Source: JANMZR01 sp031383555 (GTDB lineage: Bacteria > Bacteroidota > Bacteroidia > Cytophagales > Spirosomataceae). From it: a stretch of 6,396 nt of DNA. This document shows positions 1 through 6,301 of the stretch, piece after piece (position 1 is the stretch's first letter; each line of letters opens with the position of its first letter). The translations under genes were made by a program, and so were the position numbers. Under the pieces are notes generated by a model. That model did not search any database and was not told where the DNA came from. It worked only from the letters and a program-made list of their open reading frames with translations. Where the stretch lies: NCBI GenBank assembly GCA_031383555.1, contig JANMZR010000192.1, forward strand, positions 1 through 6,396, written 5' to 3'.

Positions 1-45
1 TTTTAAAACCTACGAAGATTTTTTTTATTAGTGATTCTTTTTACC

Positions 46-699
46 TTAAAAATACCTAAAACATTCCTTGACTTTATCCTCAATCGTTTGGAAATCACGC
101 TCATCCAATGTTTTTTTGCTGAAAAGTTGCGAACCTAGGCCTAGCATAAAAGCACCCGCATTCATCCAAGTTTTTATACTTGCTTCTGTCGGTTCTACGC
201 CACCAGTTACCAGTACTTTTGTATTTGGCATAGGCCCTTTCATGGCTTTGAGGAAATCTGGGCCAACAATATTGCCTGGGAAAAGTTTTACTACATCGGC
301 CCCTAATGTTTCAGCAAGATACATTTCGGTGAAAGTCATGGTGCCTGGTATCCATGCCACATTATGATAGTTACATTCTTTAGCAACTCCCTTATCTACA
401 ATGGGTTGTACCACAAAATCAGCATCCAATTCTATGAATTTGCGGGCTTGTTGTTTGTTGAAAATTGTACCTATACCAATGGCCATTTCGGGCATTTGGG
501 TACTTGTGCGTTCTACCAATTTAGCAAAAACTTTATCCGCCCCTTCGCCACGATTGGTATATTCGAAAACTCTGATGCCACCCCGGTAGCATGCTTCTAA
601 TACATCTAAAGCAAACTCTAAATCAGGGTGATAAAATAGTGGCATCAAAGGCTTTTCAGCCATTTTTTGGTAGAGTTGGGCTTTTGTGAATTTGGACAT
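46..699 (-). CDS. eda: KDPG / 4-hydroxy-2-oxoglutarate aldolase
   Basis: Class I aldolase that cleaves 2-keto-3-deoxy-6-phosphogluconate to pyruvate and glyceraldehyde-3-phosphate, the last step of hexuronate and Entner-Doudoroff catabolism in the cytoplasm. The 217-residue length fits the family (about 210). Visible landmarks are the GGIRVFEYTNR stretch (residues 40-50) with the conserved Glu46, the GIGT motif (75-78), the IPGT segment (117-120) and VVKLFPG (136-142), where Lys138 is the expected Schiff-base lysine. VTGGV (164-168) matches the C-terminal phosphate-binding loop. The gene starts at ATG, 55 bases after the kdgK stop on the same strand, with no promoter motif between them, so it is probably co-transcribed with kdgK and consumes its product. 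It appears intact, with all key residues present. The family also includes dual-function hydroxyoxoglutarate aldolases, so side activity on that substrate is possible. No convincing terminator is visible in the 45 bases after its stop. Confidence 0.94.
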   Translation of the reverse strand: MSKFTKAQLYQKMAEKPLMPLFYHPDLEFALDVLEACYRGGIRVFEYTNRGEGADKVFAKLVERTSTQMPEMAIGIGTIFNKQQARKFIELDADFVVQPIVDKGVAKECNYHNVAWIPGTMTFTEMYLAETLGADVVKLFPGNIVGPDFLKAMKGPMPNTKVLVTGGVEPTEASIKTWMNAGAFMLGLGSQLFSKKTLDERDFQTIEDKVKECFRYF

Positions 700-754
700 T
701 TTATTTTTTATTTTATTAATGCATTAACGAATAGTAAATTCAAAATCGAAAATT

Positions 755-1762
755 CTACCTCCTTAACTTCCCGCTCACATCACCTTTCACTACCAACTCA
801 ACCTCAGCAACAGTGGCTAAATTGATATCACCCTCAATGGTATGCTTCAATCCAGAGGCAGCTACAGCAAAATCAAGTGACTTTTGATCGGAATAATTGT
901 TCATCTGTCCATAAATAAAGCCCGCCATAAAAGCATCGCCACCACCGATGCGATCCACAATATCGGGAATATCCATTTCAGCTGTTTTGATTAATTTTCC
1001 ATTGGTAAAACATTGACCAATAAGAGTGTTATGTGAAGCGGACAGTTGGCCACGCTTGGTATTAATAATCTTTTTAAGGTTTGGAAATCGCACTACTAAA
1101 TGCTTGCAAAAAACTGAAAAGGTAGCATTTAACTCCTCTGGAACAATATCAAACACATCTTTAGCATCACCTTTGCTACATACAATTATGTCACAAAGCT
1201 CCACTAATTCAGGCATTACTTGATTAGGCTTTTTGCCCCATTGCCAAAGATTTGAGCGATAGCCTACATCTGCCGAAACGGTCAAGCCTAACGATTTTGC
1301 CATTTTGGCTCCTTCCAAACAAGCTTTGGCTGTGTTTTCGGAAAGAGCTGGGGTAATGCCTGTAAAATGAAACCAACTTGCATCTTTCAGTATTTCTGCC
1401 CAGTCGTAATTACTTGGGTCGGCTTTGGCAAAAGAGGAATCTGCCCTATCATAAACAACCTTGCTAGGTCTCATGGCAGCTCCGTTTTCTACATAATATA
1501 CGCCTATGCGGCTACCTGTGAGGGCGATATAATTGGTTTCGCAACCCACTTTTCCGTATGCTTCAATGGCTGCTTTACCAATATCATTATTAGGAAAAGC
1601 CGTTACAATACTGGCCGGCACACCAAAAATAGCCAATGAAGCCGCCACATTGGCATCAGAGCCACCATAAGTTGCCAAAAAGCTTTGTGTTTGGGAAAAG
1701 CGTGCATGCCCAGGCGTACAAAGCCGTAGCATAATTTCACCGAATGTTACTATTTTTTGCAT
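755..1762 (-). CDS. kdgK: 2-keto-3-deoxygluconate kinase (PfkB family)
   Basis: Phosphorylates 2-keto-3-deoxygluconate with ATP to give KDPG, the substrate of the aldolase encoded just downstream. It is a 335-residue PfkB/ribokinase-fold protein, a usual length for this enzyme. Near the N-terminus, FGEIMLRL (7-14) and GGSDANVA (33-40) fit the sugar-binding side. DVGYRSNLW (165-173) corresponds to the family's D-x-N-x-R-x-x-LW motif, but Gly167 stands where Asn is common. The C-terminal PfkB signature is RIGGGDAFMAGF (271-282), with Asp276 as the expected catalytic base in the anion-hole loop. The ATG start is well placed, with N-terminus MQKIVTFGE. It is preceded on its strand by AAAGGGCT, a weak Shine-Dalgarno-like sequence at the end of a GC-rich hairpin element. 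The gene lies 54 bases after the antitoxin stop. No Bacteroidota -7 box is visible in that gap, so read-through from upstream is likely. The fold alone would also fit other sugar kinases; the eda and uxaBC context supports KdgK. Confidence 0.92.
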   Translation of the reverse strand: MQKIVTFGEIMLRLCTPGHARFSQTQSFLATYGGSDANVAASLAIFGVPASIVTAFPNNDIGKAAIEAYGKVGCETNYIALTGSRIGVYYVENGAAMRPSKVVYDRADSSFAKADPSNYDWAEILKDASWFHFTGITPALSENTAKACLEGAKMAKSLGLTVSADVGYRSNLWQWGKKPNQVMPELVELCDIIVCSKGDAKDVFDIVPEELNATFSVFCKHLVVRFPNLKKIINTKRGQLSASHNTLIGQCFTNGKLIKTAEMDIPDIVDRIGGGDAFMAGFIYGQMNNYSDQKSLDFAVAASGLKHTIEGDINLATVAEVELVVKGDVSGKLRR

Positions 1763-1763
1763 A

Positions 1764-1799
1764 GCCCTTTGCCGGTACGCCGGATCGCCCCAGAAGGGG
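1764..1799 (-). other. GC-rich double-hairpin element before kdgK
   Basis: This 36-base island has 26 G or C bases (72%), far above its AT-rich surroundings. Read on the kdgK strand it holds two small perfect hairpins in tandem: CCCC-TTCT-GGGG (1788-1799), then CCGG-CGTA-CCGG (1772-1783), followed by AAAGGGCT immediately before the kdgK ATG. A third, competing pairing is possible: CCCTT (1794-1798) with AAGGG (1765-1769), which would cover the Shine-Dalgarno-like bases and enclose the central hairpin. It may be a fragment of a dispersed intergenic repeat or a leader structure affecting kdgK. The pairings are seen directly; any function is inference. The stems are only 4-5 base pairs and no T-run follows, so it is not a standard terminator. 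Confidence 0.4.
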
Positions 1800-1816
1800 A
1801 ATTTAATATCAATTAT

Positions 1817-2077
1817 TTAATTAACTTCAACTAATTTACCAGTTAAATATTTGTGTATCAGGCTAGTAATTAAAGTTTGATAAGGTAGACCCTCACTAAT
1901 TGCCTTTTTTTGAACAGATTTTAAATCATGTTCGCTTATACGCAAAGAAATGCGTTGATCTTTCTTGAAATGATTTTTTGCAGCAAGTTTATAGCTTTCA
2001 ACATTACCTTCTGAAACCCACTCGCCAGCTTCTATGCTTGCCAAAAGCTGATTTTCTTCTTTATTTAAATTGCTCAT
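1817..2077 (-). CDS. Ribbon-helix-helix antitoxin (BrnA/CopG-like)
   Basis: Likely antitoxin and autorepressor partner of the toxin gene immediately upstream. The 86-residue protein has an acidic N-terminal part (1-35, rich in Glu). A ribbon-helix-helix domain follows: the strand RISLRIS (42-48), which would pair in a dimer and enter the DNA major groove; helix A (about 49-62); and helix B starting at PYQTLITSLIHKYL (65-78). The turn GLPYQTLI is typical of CopG/BrnA-type antitoxins that accompany BrnT-like toxins. The ATG start lies two bases past the toxin stop, so the pair is almost certainly translated from one mRNA. The toxin-first order is the usual one for brnTA. By family precedent it would bind the toxin and repress the shared promoter near 2414-2445. 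It is intact; DNA and toxin specificity cannot be read from sequence alone. Confidence 0.85.
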   Translation of the reverse strand: MSNLNKEENQLLASIEAGEWVSEGNVESYKLAAKNHFKKDQRISLRISEHDLKSVQKKAISEGLPYQTLITSLIHKYLTGKLVEVN

Positions 2078-2079
2078 GA

Positions 2080-2340
2080 CTATTTTTTATTAAGTTTTCT
2101 ACTTGGTATTATGGTTTTTAAGAAATAATGTGTTTCATTTTCTACAAAAGGTATATAATGGATAAAATCATTTATGGGAACAATAAATATTTTTTGATTT
2201 GGGTATTTTTCCTTATTTGGGTTTGAAATTACATCAATTAAATCATTGTTTCCGATATGAAAGATTACCTCTTCAAAACTTATATTTCTTGTTTTTTGTA
2301 ATTCAACATTTTTATCGTCATTCCAATCAAAGTCCTTCAT
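2080..2340 (-). CDS. BrnT-like toxin (DUF497-type)
   Basis: Probable ribonuclease toxin of a type II toxin-antitoxin pair. The 86-residue protein opens with FDWNDDKNVELQKTRNISFE (4-23), which follows the BrnT pattern of F-x-W-(D/N)-x-x-K then a -(S/T)FEE- turn. It ends with FLKTIIPSRKLNKK (73-86), like the BrnT terminus rIIsaRKat. Lys75 and Arg81 are candidates for the basic active-site residues known in BrnT relatives. The middle (PNKEKYPNQKIFIVPINDFI, 41-60) differs from classical BrnT and suggests a separate subfamily, where such proteins are often left as hypothetical. The ATG start has a perfect -7 promoter box upstream, and the antitoxin gene begins two bases downstream. The pair sits between uxaC and kdgK, so it interrupts the uronate gene cluster. 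The toxin role rests on motif similarity plus pairing with the ribbon-helix-helix gene. Confidence 0.75.
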   Translation of the reverse strand: MKDFDWNDDKNVELQKTRNISFEEVIFHIGNNDLIDVISNPNKEKYPNQKIFIVPINDFIHYIPFVENETHYFLKTIIPSRKLNKK

Positions 2341-2413
2341 AGGTAAATTCTAAACTCTAATTTGCAAAATCTTTTTTTTAAGTTTCAACTTTTTTGTACA
2401 TACTTTGGATACA

Positions 2414-2445
2414 CAAATTTATCAAATATTTCTTTTTAATTCAAG
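2414..2445 (-). promoter_or_regulatory. Bacteroidota-type promoter of the toxin-antitoxin pair
   Basis: On the minus strand TAAATTTG (2414-2421) is an exact match to the Bacteroidota -7 consensus TAnnTTTG. CTTG (2442-2445) stands in the -33 position with a 20-base spacer and contains the core TTG. Transcription would start near 2407-2409, giving a leader of roughly 68 bases before the toxin ATG. Just downstream the leader carries the palindrome TGTACA (2395-2400) and the near-palindrome AAGTT-TC-AACTT (2380-2391), both possible operator half-sites for the ribbon-helix-helix antitoxin. Motif matches are seen directly; promoter activity and operator use are inferred. Confidence 0.55.
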
Positions 2446-2536
2446 TCATATTTTTATTGGCCATTTGGTCTAATAAAATCTACCAACGATTTGCTATGTT
2501 TTCATGAAAAATGACTCAATAATTTAAATTCCAAAC

Positions 2537-3952
2537 TTATCTATTATTACTAACTAAAACCCCAAAATACTCCTTCGCATTGCCATAACAAATATTACTT
2601 ATTATACCGCCAAGCCAATTGATATCGTCTGGCAATTCACCGTTTTCGATGTCGTTGCCAATCATATTACATAATATTCTACGGAAATATTCATGCCTAG
2701 GGAAACTCATAAAGCTACGGCTATCGGTAAGCATACCTACAAAGCGGCTCAAAAGTCCGTTGTTGGAAAGATCGTTAATTTGTGCTTCCATACCTAGTTT
2801 TTGATCCAAAAACCACCAGCCAGAGCCAAATTGCATTTTGCCGGCTACAGTGCCATCCTGAAAATTTCCTATCATAGTAGCAAAACTTGCATTGTCATTA
2901 GGATTATTGTTGTAAATAATCGTTTTGGCCAGTTGATTAGTGCTGTCCAATTTATTCAAAAATTTGGAAAGATTTTCAGCTTGTTTAAAGTCACCCATTG
3001 AGTCAAAGCCGGTATCAGGGCCTAGAGCGGAAAGCAAACGAGTATTATTGTTACGTAAAGCTCCCAAGTGAAACTGTTGCACCCAACCTTTTTCATGATC
3101 CATATAAGCCAAGTGCACTAGCATGGCCGATTTAAACTGATTTTTTTGGTGGTCTGATATCTTTTTGCCAACCAATAAATCGTTAAATATTTGATTGATT
3201 TCTGAATCAGTATATTCCGTTGAGTAAATATGATTTAAGCCATGATCTGATAACTTTCCACCATTTGCGGCAAAAAAGTCATGACGGTTTTGAATGGCAA
3301 CTAAATAACTTGAAAAATCTATAATACTCACATTACTAGCAACTTCTATTTTTTTCATATAATCCAAAAACACAACCTCATCATCCACATTCATGGCTTT
3401 ATCTGGGCGGAAAGTTGGTAATATTTTAACCTCAAAGCCTGAGTTTTTGGTATTGATATGATGTTGTAAATCGTCTGTCGGGTCGTCAGTTGTGCAGAGC
3501 GCTTCTACTTTAAATTTCTTCAAAATAGATCTACAAGAAAACGCCGCAGAATTCACTTTTTCTGAGGCTTCGGCATATATTTTCTTTGCATTATGAGGCG
3601 TTAGTACTTCAGTAATGCCAAAATACCGTTGTAATTCTAGATGCGTCCAATGAAAAAGTGGATTTCTAATGGTATTTGGTACGGTTTCAGCCCATTTCAA
3701 AAACTTTTCTTCATCAGTTGCTTCACCAGTAATAAAATGTTCGTCAACTCCATTGGCACGCATGGCACGCCACTTATAATGGTCCCCTTTTAGCCAAATT
3801 TCTGTCAGATTTTTATAAATGAAATCTTCATCTATATTACTAGGAATCAAATGATTATGATAATCAATGATGGGTTGATTTTTTGCAAAATCATGGTAAA
3901 GCTGTTGAGCCGATTTGGTTTTGAGGAGAAAGTTTTCGTTTAGAAATTGCAT
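2537..3952 (-). CDS. uxaC: Uronate (glucuronate/galacturonate) isomerase
   Basis: Interconverts D-galacturonate and D-tagaturonate, and D-glucuronate and D-fructuronate, the entry step of hexuronate catabolism. It is an amidohydrolase-superfamily barrel. Numbering from the ATG at 3952 gives 471 residues, the usual UxaC length (E. coli about 470). IIDYHNHL (28-35) carries the metal-site HxH (His32, His34). Other family landmarks are WTHLELQRYFGI (102-113), CTTDDPTDDL (153-162), PTFRPDKA (179-186), GPDTGFDSMGD (311-321), GWWFLDQKLGME (378-389), TDSRSF (409-414) and RHEYFRR (419-425). The open frame extends 10 codons upstream to a GTG at 3982, but the family N-terminus matches MQFLNENFLL, so I chose the internal ATG. 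It lies 55 bases after the uxaB stop with no promoter motif between, suggesting one transcript. UxaB reduces its tagaturonate product. The gene is intact. Confidence 0.95.
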   Translation of the reverse strand: MQFLNENFLLKTKSAQQLYHDFAKNQPIIDYHNHLIPSNIDEDFIYKNLTEIWLKGDHYKWRAMRANGVDEHFITGEATDEEKFLKWAETVPNTIRNPLFHWTHLELQRYFGITEVLTPHNAKKIYAEASEKVNSAAFSCRSILKKFKVEALCTTDDPTDDLQHHINTKNSGFEVKILPTFRPDKAMNVDDEVVFLDYMKKIEVASNVSIIDFSSYLVAIQNRHDFFAANGGKLSDHGLNHIYSTEYTDSEINQIFNDLLVGKKISDHQKNQFKSAMLVHLAYMDHEKGWVQQFHLGALRNNNTRLLSALGPDTGFDSMGDFKQAENLSKFLNKLDSTNQLAKTIIYNNNPNDNASFATMIGNFQDGTVAGKMQFGSGWWFLDQKLGMEAQINDLSNNGLLSRFVGMLTDSRSFMSFPRHEYFRRILCNMIGNDIENGELPDDINWLGGIISNICYGNAKEYFGVLVSNNR

Positions 3953-4007
3953 AAGTTTTAGAGTAAATCCCACGAGTTGCACTCATGGTTATTGTTTTTC
4001 AACCTTT

Positions 4008-5468
4008 TCAGGGTTTTAAATATTTTATAATTTCCGCTTCAAAGCCATCTATTGCTGATAAATTTTCGCCCCATAAAACACTGTTTTTGAGTGCTTTGTC
4101 TAGATATTCTTCATTTGTTTTTCCAAAGCTAATTTCTGCAAAATATTTGGCATATATGTCCTGAATTAAATAATATTCATTGTTGGCAAAACCAAAATAT
4201 TGCTCATTTTCCACTTTTGCCACTTTCATGAATTTAAGAAAATAGGCAAATCCTTTAGTGATAGAATGCGGAATTTTGCCATTTTTTCCATAATATTTCA
4301 TTAAAATTGGCACTACTCTAGCCTTCATTTTACTAGAATATTGAACAGTAATTCCTAATAATTTATGCTCTATATTTGGGTTGCGAAACCGATCTAAAAC
4401 TTCATGGGCATAGGGAGTAGAAATAGCCTCATCAATATCCAAAGAGGGAATGATTTCTTTGAAAATATATTCATTCATAAAATTCATAACTACCTCATTA
4501 TTAAGGCTTTCTTTAACAGACTTCAACCCATTAAGATAACTGAAACCAACCATTAGTGAGTGTGAACCATTTAAAAGGCGGAGTTTTAATTCTCGATATT
4601 TTTCTATATTTTCGGCAATTATACAACCTGAATCGGCCAAAGAAAATGACAATTTCCCCTTAACTTTTTCATCCCCTTCAATAGCCCAAAGTCGGTAGGT
4701 TTCTGAGGAAATTAAGTTGGGGTCAGAATAGCCGAAATCCGACTCAAAGGTTTCAAAAGTTTTTGCATCAGGTTTCCCTGTAACTATTCTGTCAACCAAG
4801 GAATTGCAAAAAGTATTTGCGGTTTCTAGCCAATAAATAAAGTCAGGACTTAATTTGTTTTCAGTGGCTAATTTCACCAAAATTTCTGACAAAACTTTGC
4901 CGTTATTTGTCACCAATTCGGTTGGTATTATCACCATGCCAGCCTCGATAGTGCCACCTAAAGCATAAAACCTTTCTTGCAAAAACATCAACAACTTGCC
5001 AGGGTATGATTTAGGCGGCGAATTTTCTATGTCGTTTACTTCAGGGTAATCCAGGCCTATTTCAGTTGTATTTGAGATAACTATTTGTAATTCAGGATTA
5101 TGGGCAGCATTTAATATTTCATTCCAGTTATCACTTGCATGCAATATTCTGCTAATTGCGGCATTTATTATGTTCTCCTCTGTTTCTTGGCCATTTTGTA
5201 TCCCTTTTGATTGTAATGTGAACAGAAAATCTTGTTTTGCTAAAGACTCAATTTCAGCAATGCCTGGGGTTGATTTTACAGCCAATATTCTCCCGTTAAA
5301 TATTCCCTGATTATTGGCTTTATTTACAAAATAATAGGGCAAACCTTTCAAAAGCACTCCTGTTCCAAATGAAATTATTTTTTCGGGTAAATTGAAAACG
5401 GCTTCTTTTGGAATTTGAAGTCCATTTTGTAATTCAATTTTTGAAATATTAGCTTTTGAGATTTTCAA
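4008..5468 (-). CDS. uxaB: Tagaturonate reductase (altronate oxidoreductase), TTG start
   Basis: NADH-dependent reduction of D-tagaturonate to D-altronate, the second step of galacturonate breakdown. It belongs to the polyol-specific long-chain (mannitol) dehydrogenase family. The 486-residue length is normal. SFGTGVLLKGLP (33-44) is the Rossmann dinucleotide-binding region, SNTTE (132-136) closes that domain, and PTELV-TNNG (182-190) is the family's Asn-containing active-site loop. Lys295, Asn300 and His303, in KLRLLNGSH, match the K-x4-N-x2-H catalytic triad of the family. The start codon is TTG (5466-5468): an in-frame stop sits five codons upstream (5481-5483), no in-frame ATG occurs until residue 161, and the N-terminus MKISKANIS fits the family. 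It follows the TrpF-like gene by 67 bases on the same strand with no clear promoter, and precedes uxaC. Fructuronate reductase (UxuB) is a paralog; the match to UxaB-type sequence and the uxaC neighbour favour UxaB. Confidence 0.9.
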   Translation of the reverse strand: MKISKANISKIELQNGLQIPKEAVFNLPEKIISFGTGVLLKGLPYYFVNKANNQGIFNGRILAVKSTPGIAEIESLAKQDFLFTLQSKGIQNGQETEENIINAAISRILHASDNWNEILNAAHNPELQIVISNTTEIGLDYPEVNDIENSPPKSYPGKLLMFLQERFYALGGTIEAGMVIIPTELVTNNGKVLSEILVKLATENKLSPDFIYWLETANTFCNSLVDRIVTGKPDAKTFETFESDFGYSDPNLISSETYRLWAIEGDEKVKGKLSFSLADSGCIIAENIEKYRELKLRLLNGSHSLMVGFSYLNGLKSVKESLNNEVVMNFMNEYIFKEIIPSLDIDEAISTPYAHEVLDRFRNPNIEHKLLGITVQYSSKMKARVVPILMKYYGKNGKIPHSITKGFAYFLKFMKVAKVENEQYFGFANNEYYLIQDIYAKYFAEISFGKTNEEYLDKALKNSVLWGENLSAIDGFEAEIIKYLKP

Positions 5469-5535
5469 TTGTTTTTCGATTTATAATAAAATCCTATAAG
5501 GTATATTTGAAACTTTATACGATTATAAATAGTAT

Positions 5536-6102
5536 TCAATCGTCAATTTCTAACGATTCCAATATTTCCATGGTATTTTCAAAATTGCTGAATCCCGGTC
5601 TTTCTTCTTTGTCAGCAACAATAGTAATTCCAAATTTATTCCCCAGAATTTCAATGTTATTTTCACGTAAATTTTTCTCTGAAATCAATAAATAAGGCTC
5701 AGCAGCATAAGAAAAGTAGGTTTTTAATGATTCGTTATCAATATTTTCAAATTCCAAATATTTTATATTATCAGTGTAATTTAGGCTGCTCTTGACAGAT
5801 TTTTCAACAAAAATCACTTCAATATTACTTTTCCGATACAATTCCACAGCCAAATCAAAGTCTATTATTTCAACTAAATCTGGCTTAAAGTTTGCAATTT
5901 TCTCTAAAACTTTTTCAATAGCTATTTCCTTTGTTTCTCCTACTATTTTTACACCAGCTACCCAATTCCTTATTTCATTAAATTGCTCAATAGACATTGC
6001 GTCCATATCAAAACCTAACATTTCAACACCCATACCTGCACAATAGCGAGCATTAGAGAGGTTGTTTACCCCCGAAACTTTTACCAAGGTTTTTAATGCC
6101 AT
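5536..6102 (-). CDS. TrpF-like barrel protein lacking catalytic residues
   Basis: This 188-residue protein resembles phosphoribosylanthranilate isomerase (TrpF) at both ends but probably lacks that activity. KVSGVNNLSNARYCAGMGVE (8-27) aligns with the TrpF start K-x-C-G-(I/L)-T-x-x-x-D-A-x-x-A-x-x-x-G-A-D, yet the catalytic Cys is Ser10. GITIVADKEERPGFSNFENT (158-177) aligns with the C-terminal G-x-D-V-S-S-G-V-E-x-x-P-G-x-K-D. YLLIS (137-141) sits where TrpF has its general-acid Asp (LLxDS), and the GGTG phosphate loop that follows in TrpF is absent. The ATG start has a promoter match 20-odd bases upstream. It is divergent from mnmA and reads toward uxaB, 67 bases ahead. No trp genes are nearby. 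I recall similar TrpF-annotated proteins in Cytophagales, so it may be a conserved lineage protein with another role. The function is unknown. There is no signal peptide or membrane segment. Confidence 0.75.
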   Translation of the reverse strand: MALKTLVKVSGVNNLSNARYCAGMGVEMLGFDMDAMSIEQFNEIRNWVAGVKIVGETKEIAIEKVLEKIANFKPDLVEIIDFDLAVELYRKSNIEVIFVEKSVKSSLNYTDNIKYLEFENIDNESLKTYFSYAAEPYLLISEKNLRENNIEILGNKFGITIVADKEERPGFSNFENTMEILESLEIDD

Positions 6103-6112
6103 TTTTCGTAAA

Positions 6113-6126
6113 TTTGTATTTACAAA
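6113..6126. promoter_or_regulatory. Palindrome between divergent genes, possible operator
   Basis: TTTGTA-TT-TACAAA is a perfect 6-base inverted repeat with a 2-base centre. It extends with matching outer TA pairs to 6109-6130 (TA-nn-TTTGTA-TT-TACAAA-nn-TA). Each half contains a TAnnTTTG -7 box, one per strand: TAAATTTG (plus, 6109-6116) and TAGCTTTG (minus, 6123-6130). A protein bound here would block the minus-strand promoter. The plus-strand box lacks a -33 partner. The symmetry may simply come from two face-to-face -7 boxes rather than from a repressor site. Confidence 0.35.
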
Positions 6127-6154
6127 GCTAGTTTTTTAGGCTTATTGAACCAAA
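6123..6154 (-). promoter_or_regulatory. Bacteroidota-type promoter of the TrpF-like gene
   Basis: On the minus strand TTTG (6151-6154) and TAGCTTTG (6123-6130) match the -33 TTTG and -7 TAnnTTTG consensus exactly, with a 20-base spacer. The predicted start near 6116-6118 leaves a leader of about 15 bases to the ATG at 6102. This is the best promoter match in the window. It may drive the TrpF-like gene and, by read-through, uxaB and uxaC, which have no clear promoter of their own. Confidence 0.6.
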
Positions 6155-6301
6155 TTGAATCAAGTAAATGTTTTAAATTTTTACGAAATCGATTACGGTT
6201 ACCGAATTTAACAGGAAGTCTTTTTTTTATCGCCTGTATTATTTAGTATTTTTTAAATAAACATTAATTATTGAACGGAAGGCCTTGAACCTTTGCTGAT
6301 T

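Noticed and set aside
1..45. T-rich stretch after eda as a terminator
   Set aside because: T-runs are present but I find no stem-loop preceding them on the minus strand.
68..600. Plus-strand open frames across the eda gene
   Set aside because: They are antisense shadows of a well-supported gene, with no family resemblance and no promoter.
1026..1639. Plus-strand open frames across kdgK
   Set aside because: These are antisense shadows; the translations show no recognisable motifs while the minus strand encodes an intact PfkB kinase.
2499..2510. Perfect 12-base palindrome TTTTCATGAAAA after uxaC
   Set aside because: It is AT-only apart from the centre, its usable stem is about 4 weak pairs, and there is no T-run in the right place, so neither a terminator nor an operator call is supported.
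3953..3982. N-terminal 10-residue extension of uxaC starting at GTG 3982
   Set aside because: The extension does not resemble family N-termini, whereas the ATG at 3952 begins MQFLNENFLL and gives the normal UxaC length of 471 residues.
4003..4016. Possible hairpin (AACC/GGTT) at the uxaB stop as a terminator
   Set aside because: The stem is 4 base pairs with a 7-base loop and no U tract follows on the minus strand.
5456..6046. Plus-strand open frames opposite the TrpF-like gene
   Set aside because: They are low-complexity, Ser/Ile-rich translations from an AT-rich complement; the minus frame has TrpF-like conservation and a promoter.
6196..6204. CGGT-T-ACCG inverted repeat upstream of mnmA
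   Set aside because: It is only nine bases, is not linked to a promoter box, and its flanks do not extend the symmetry.
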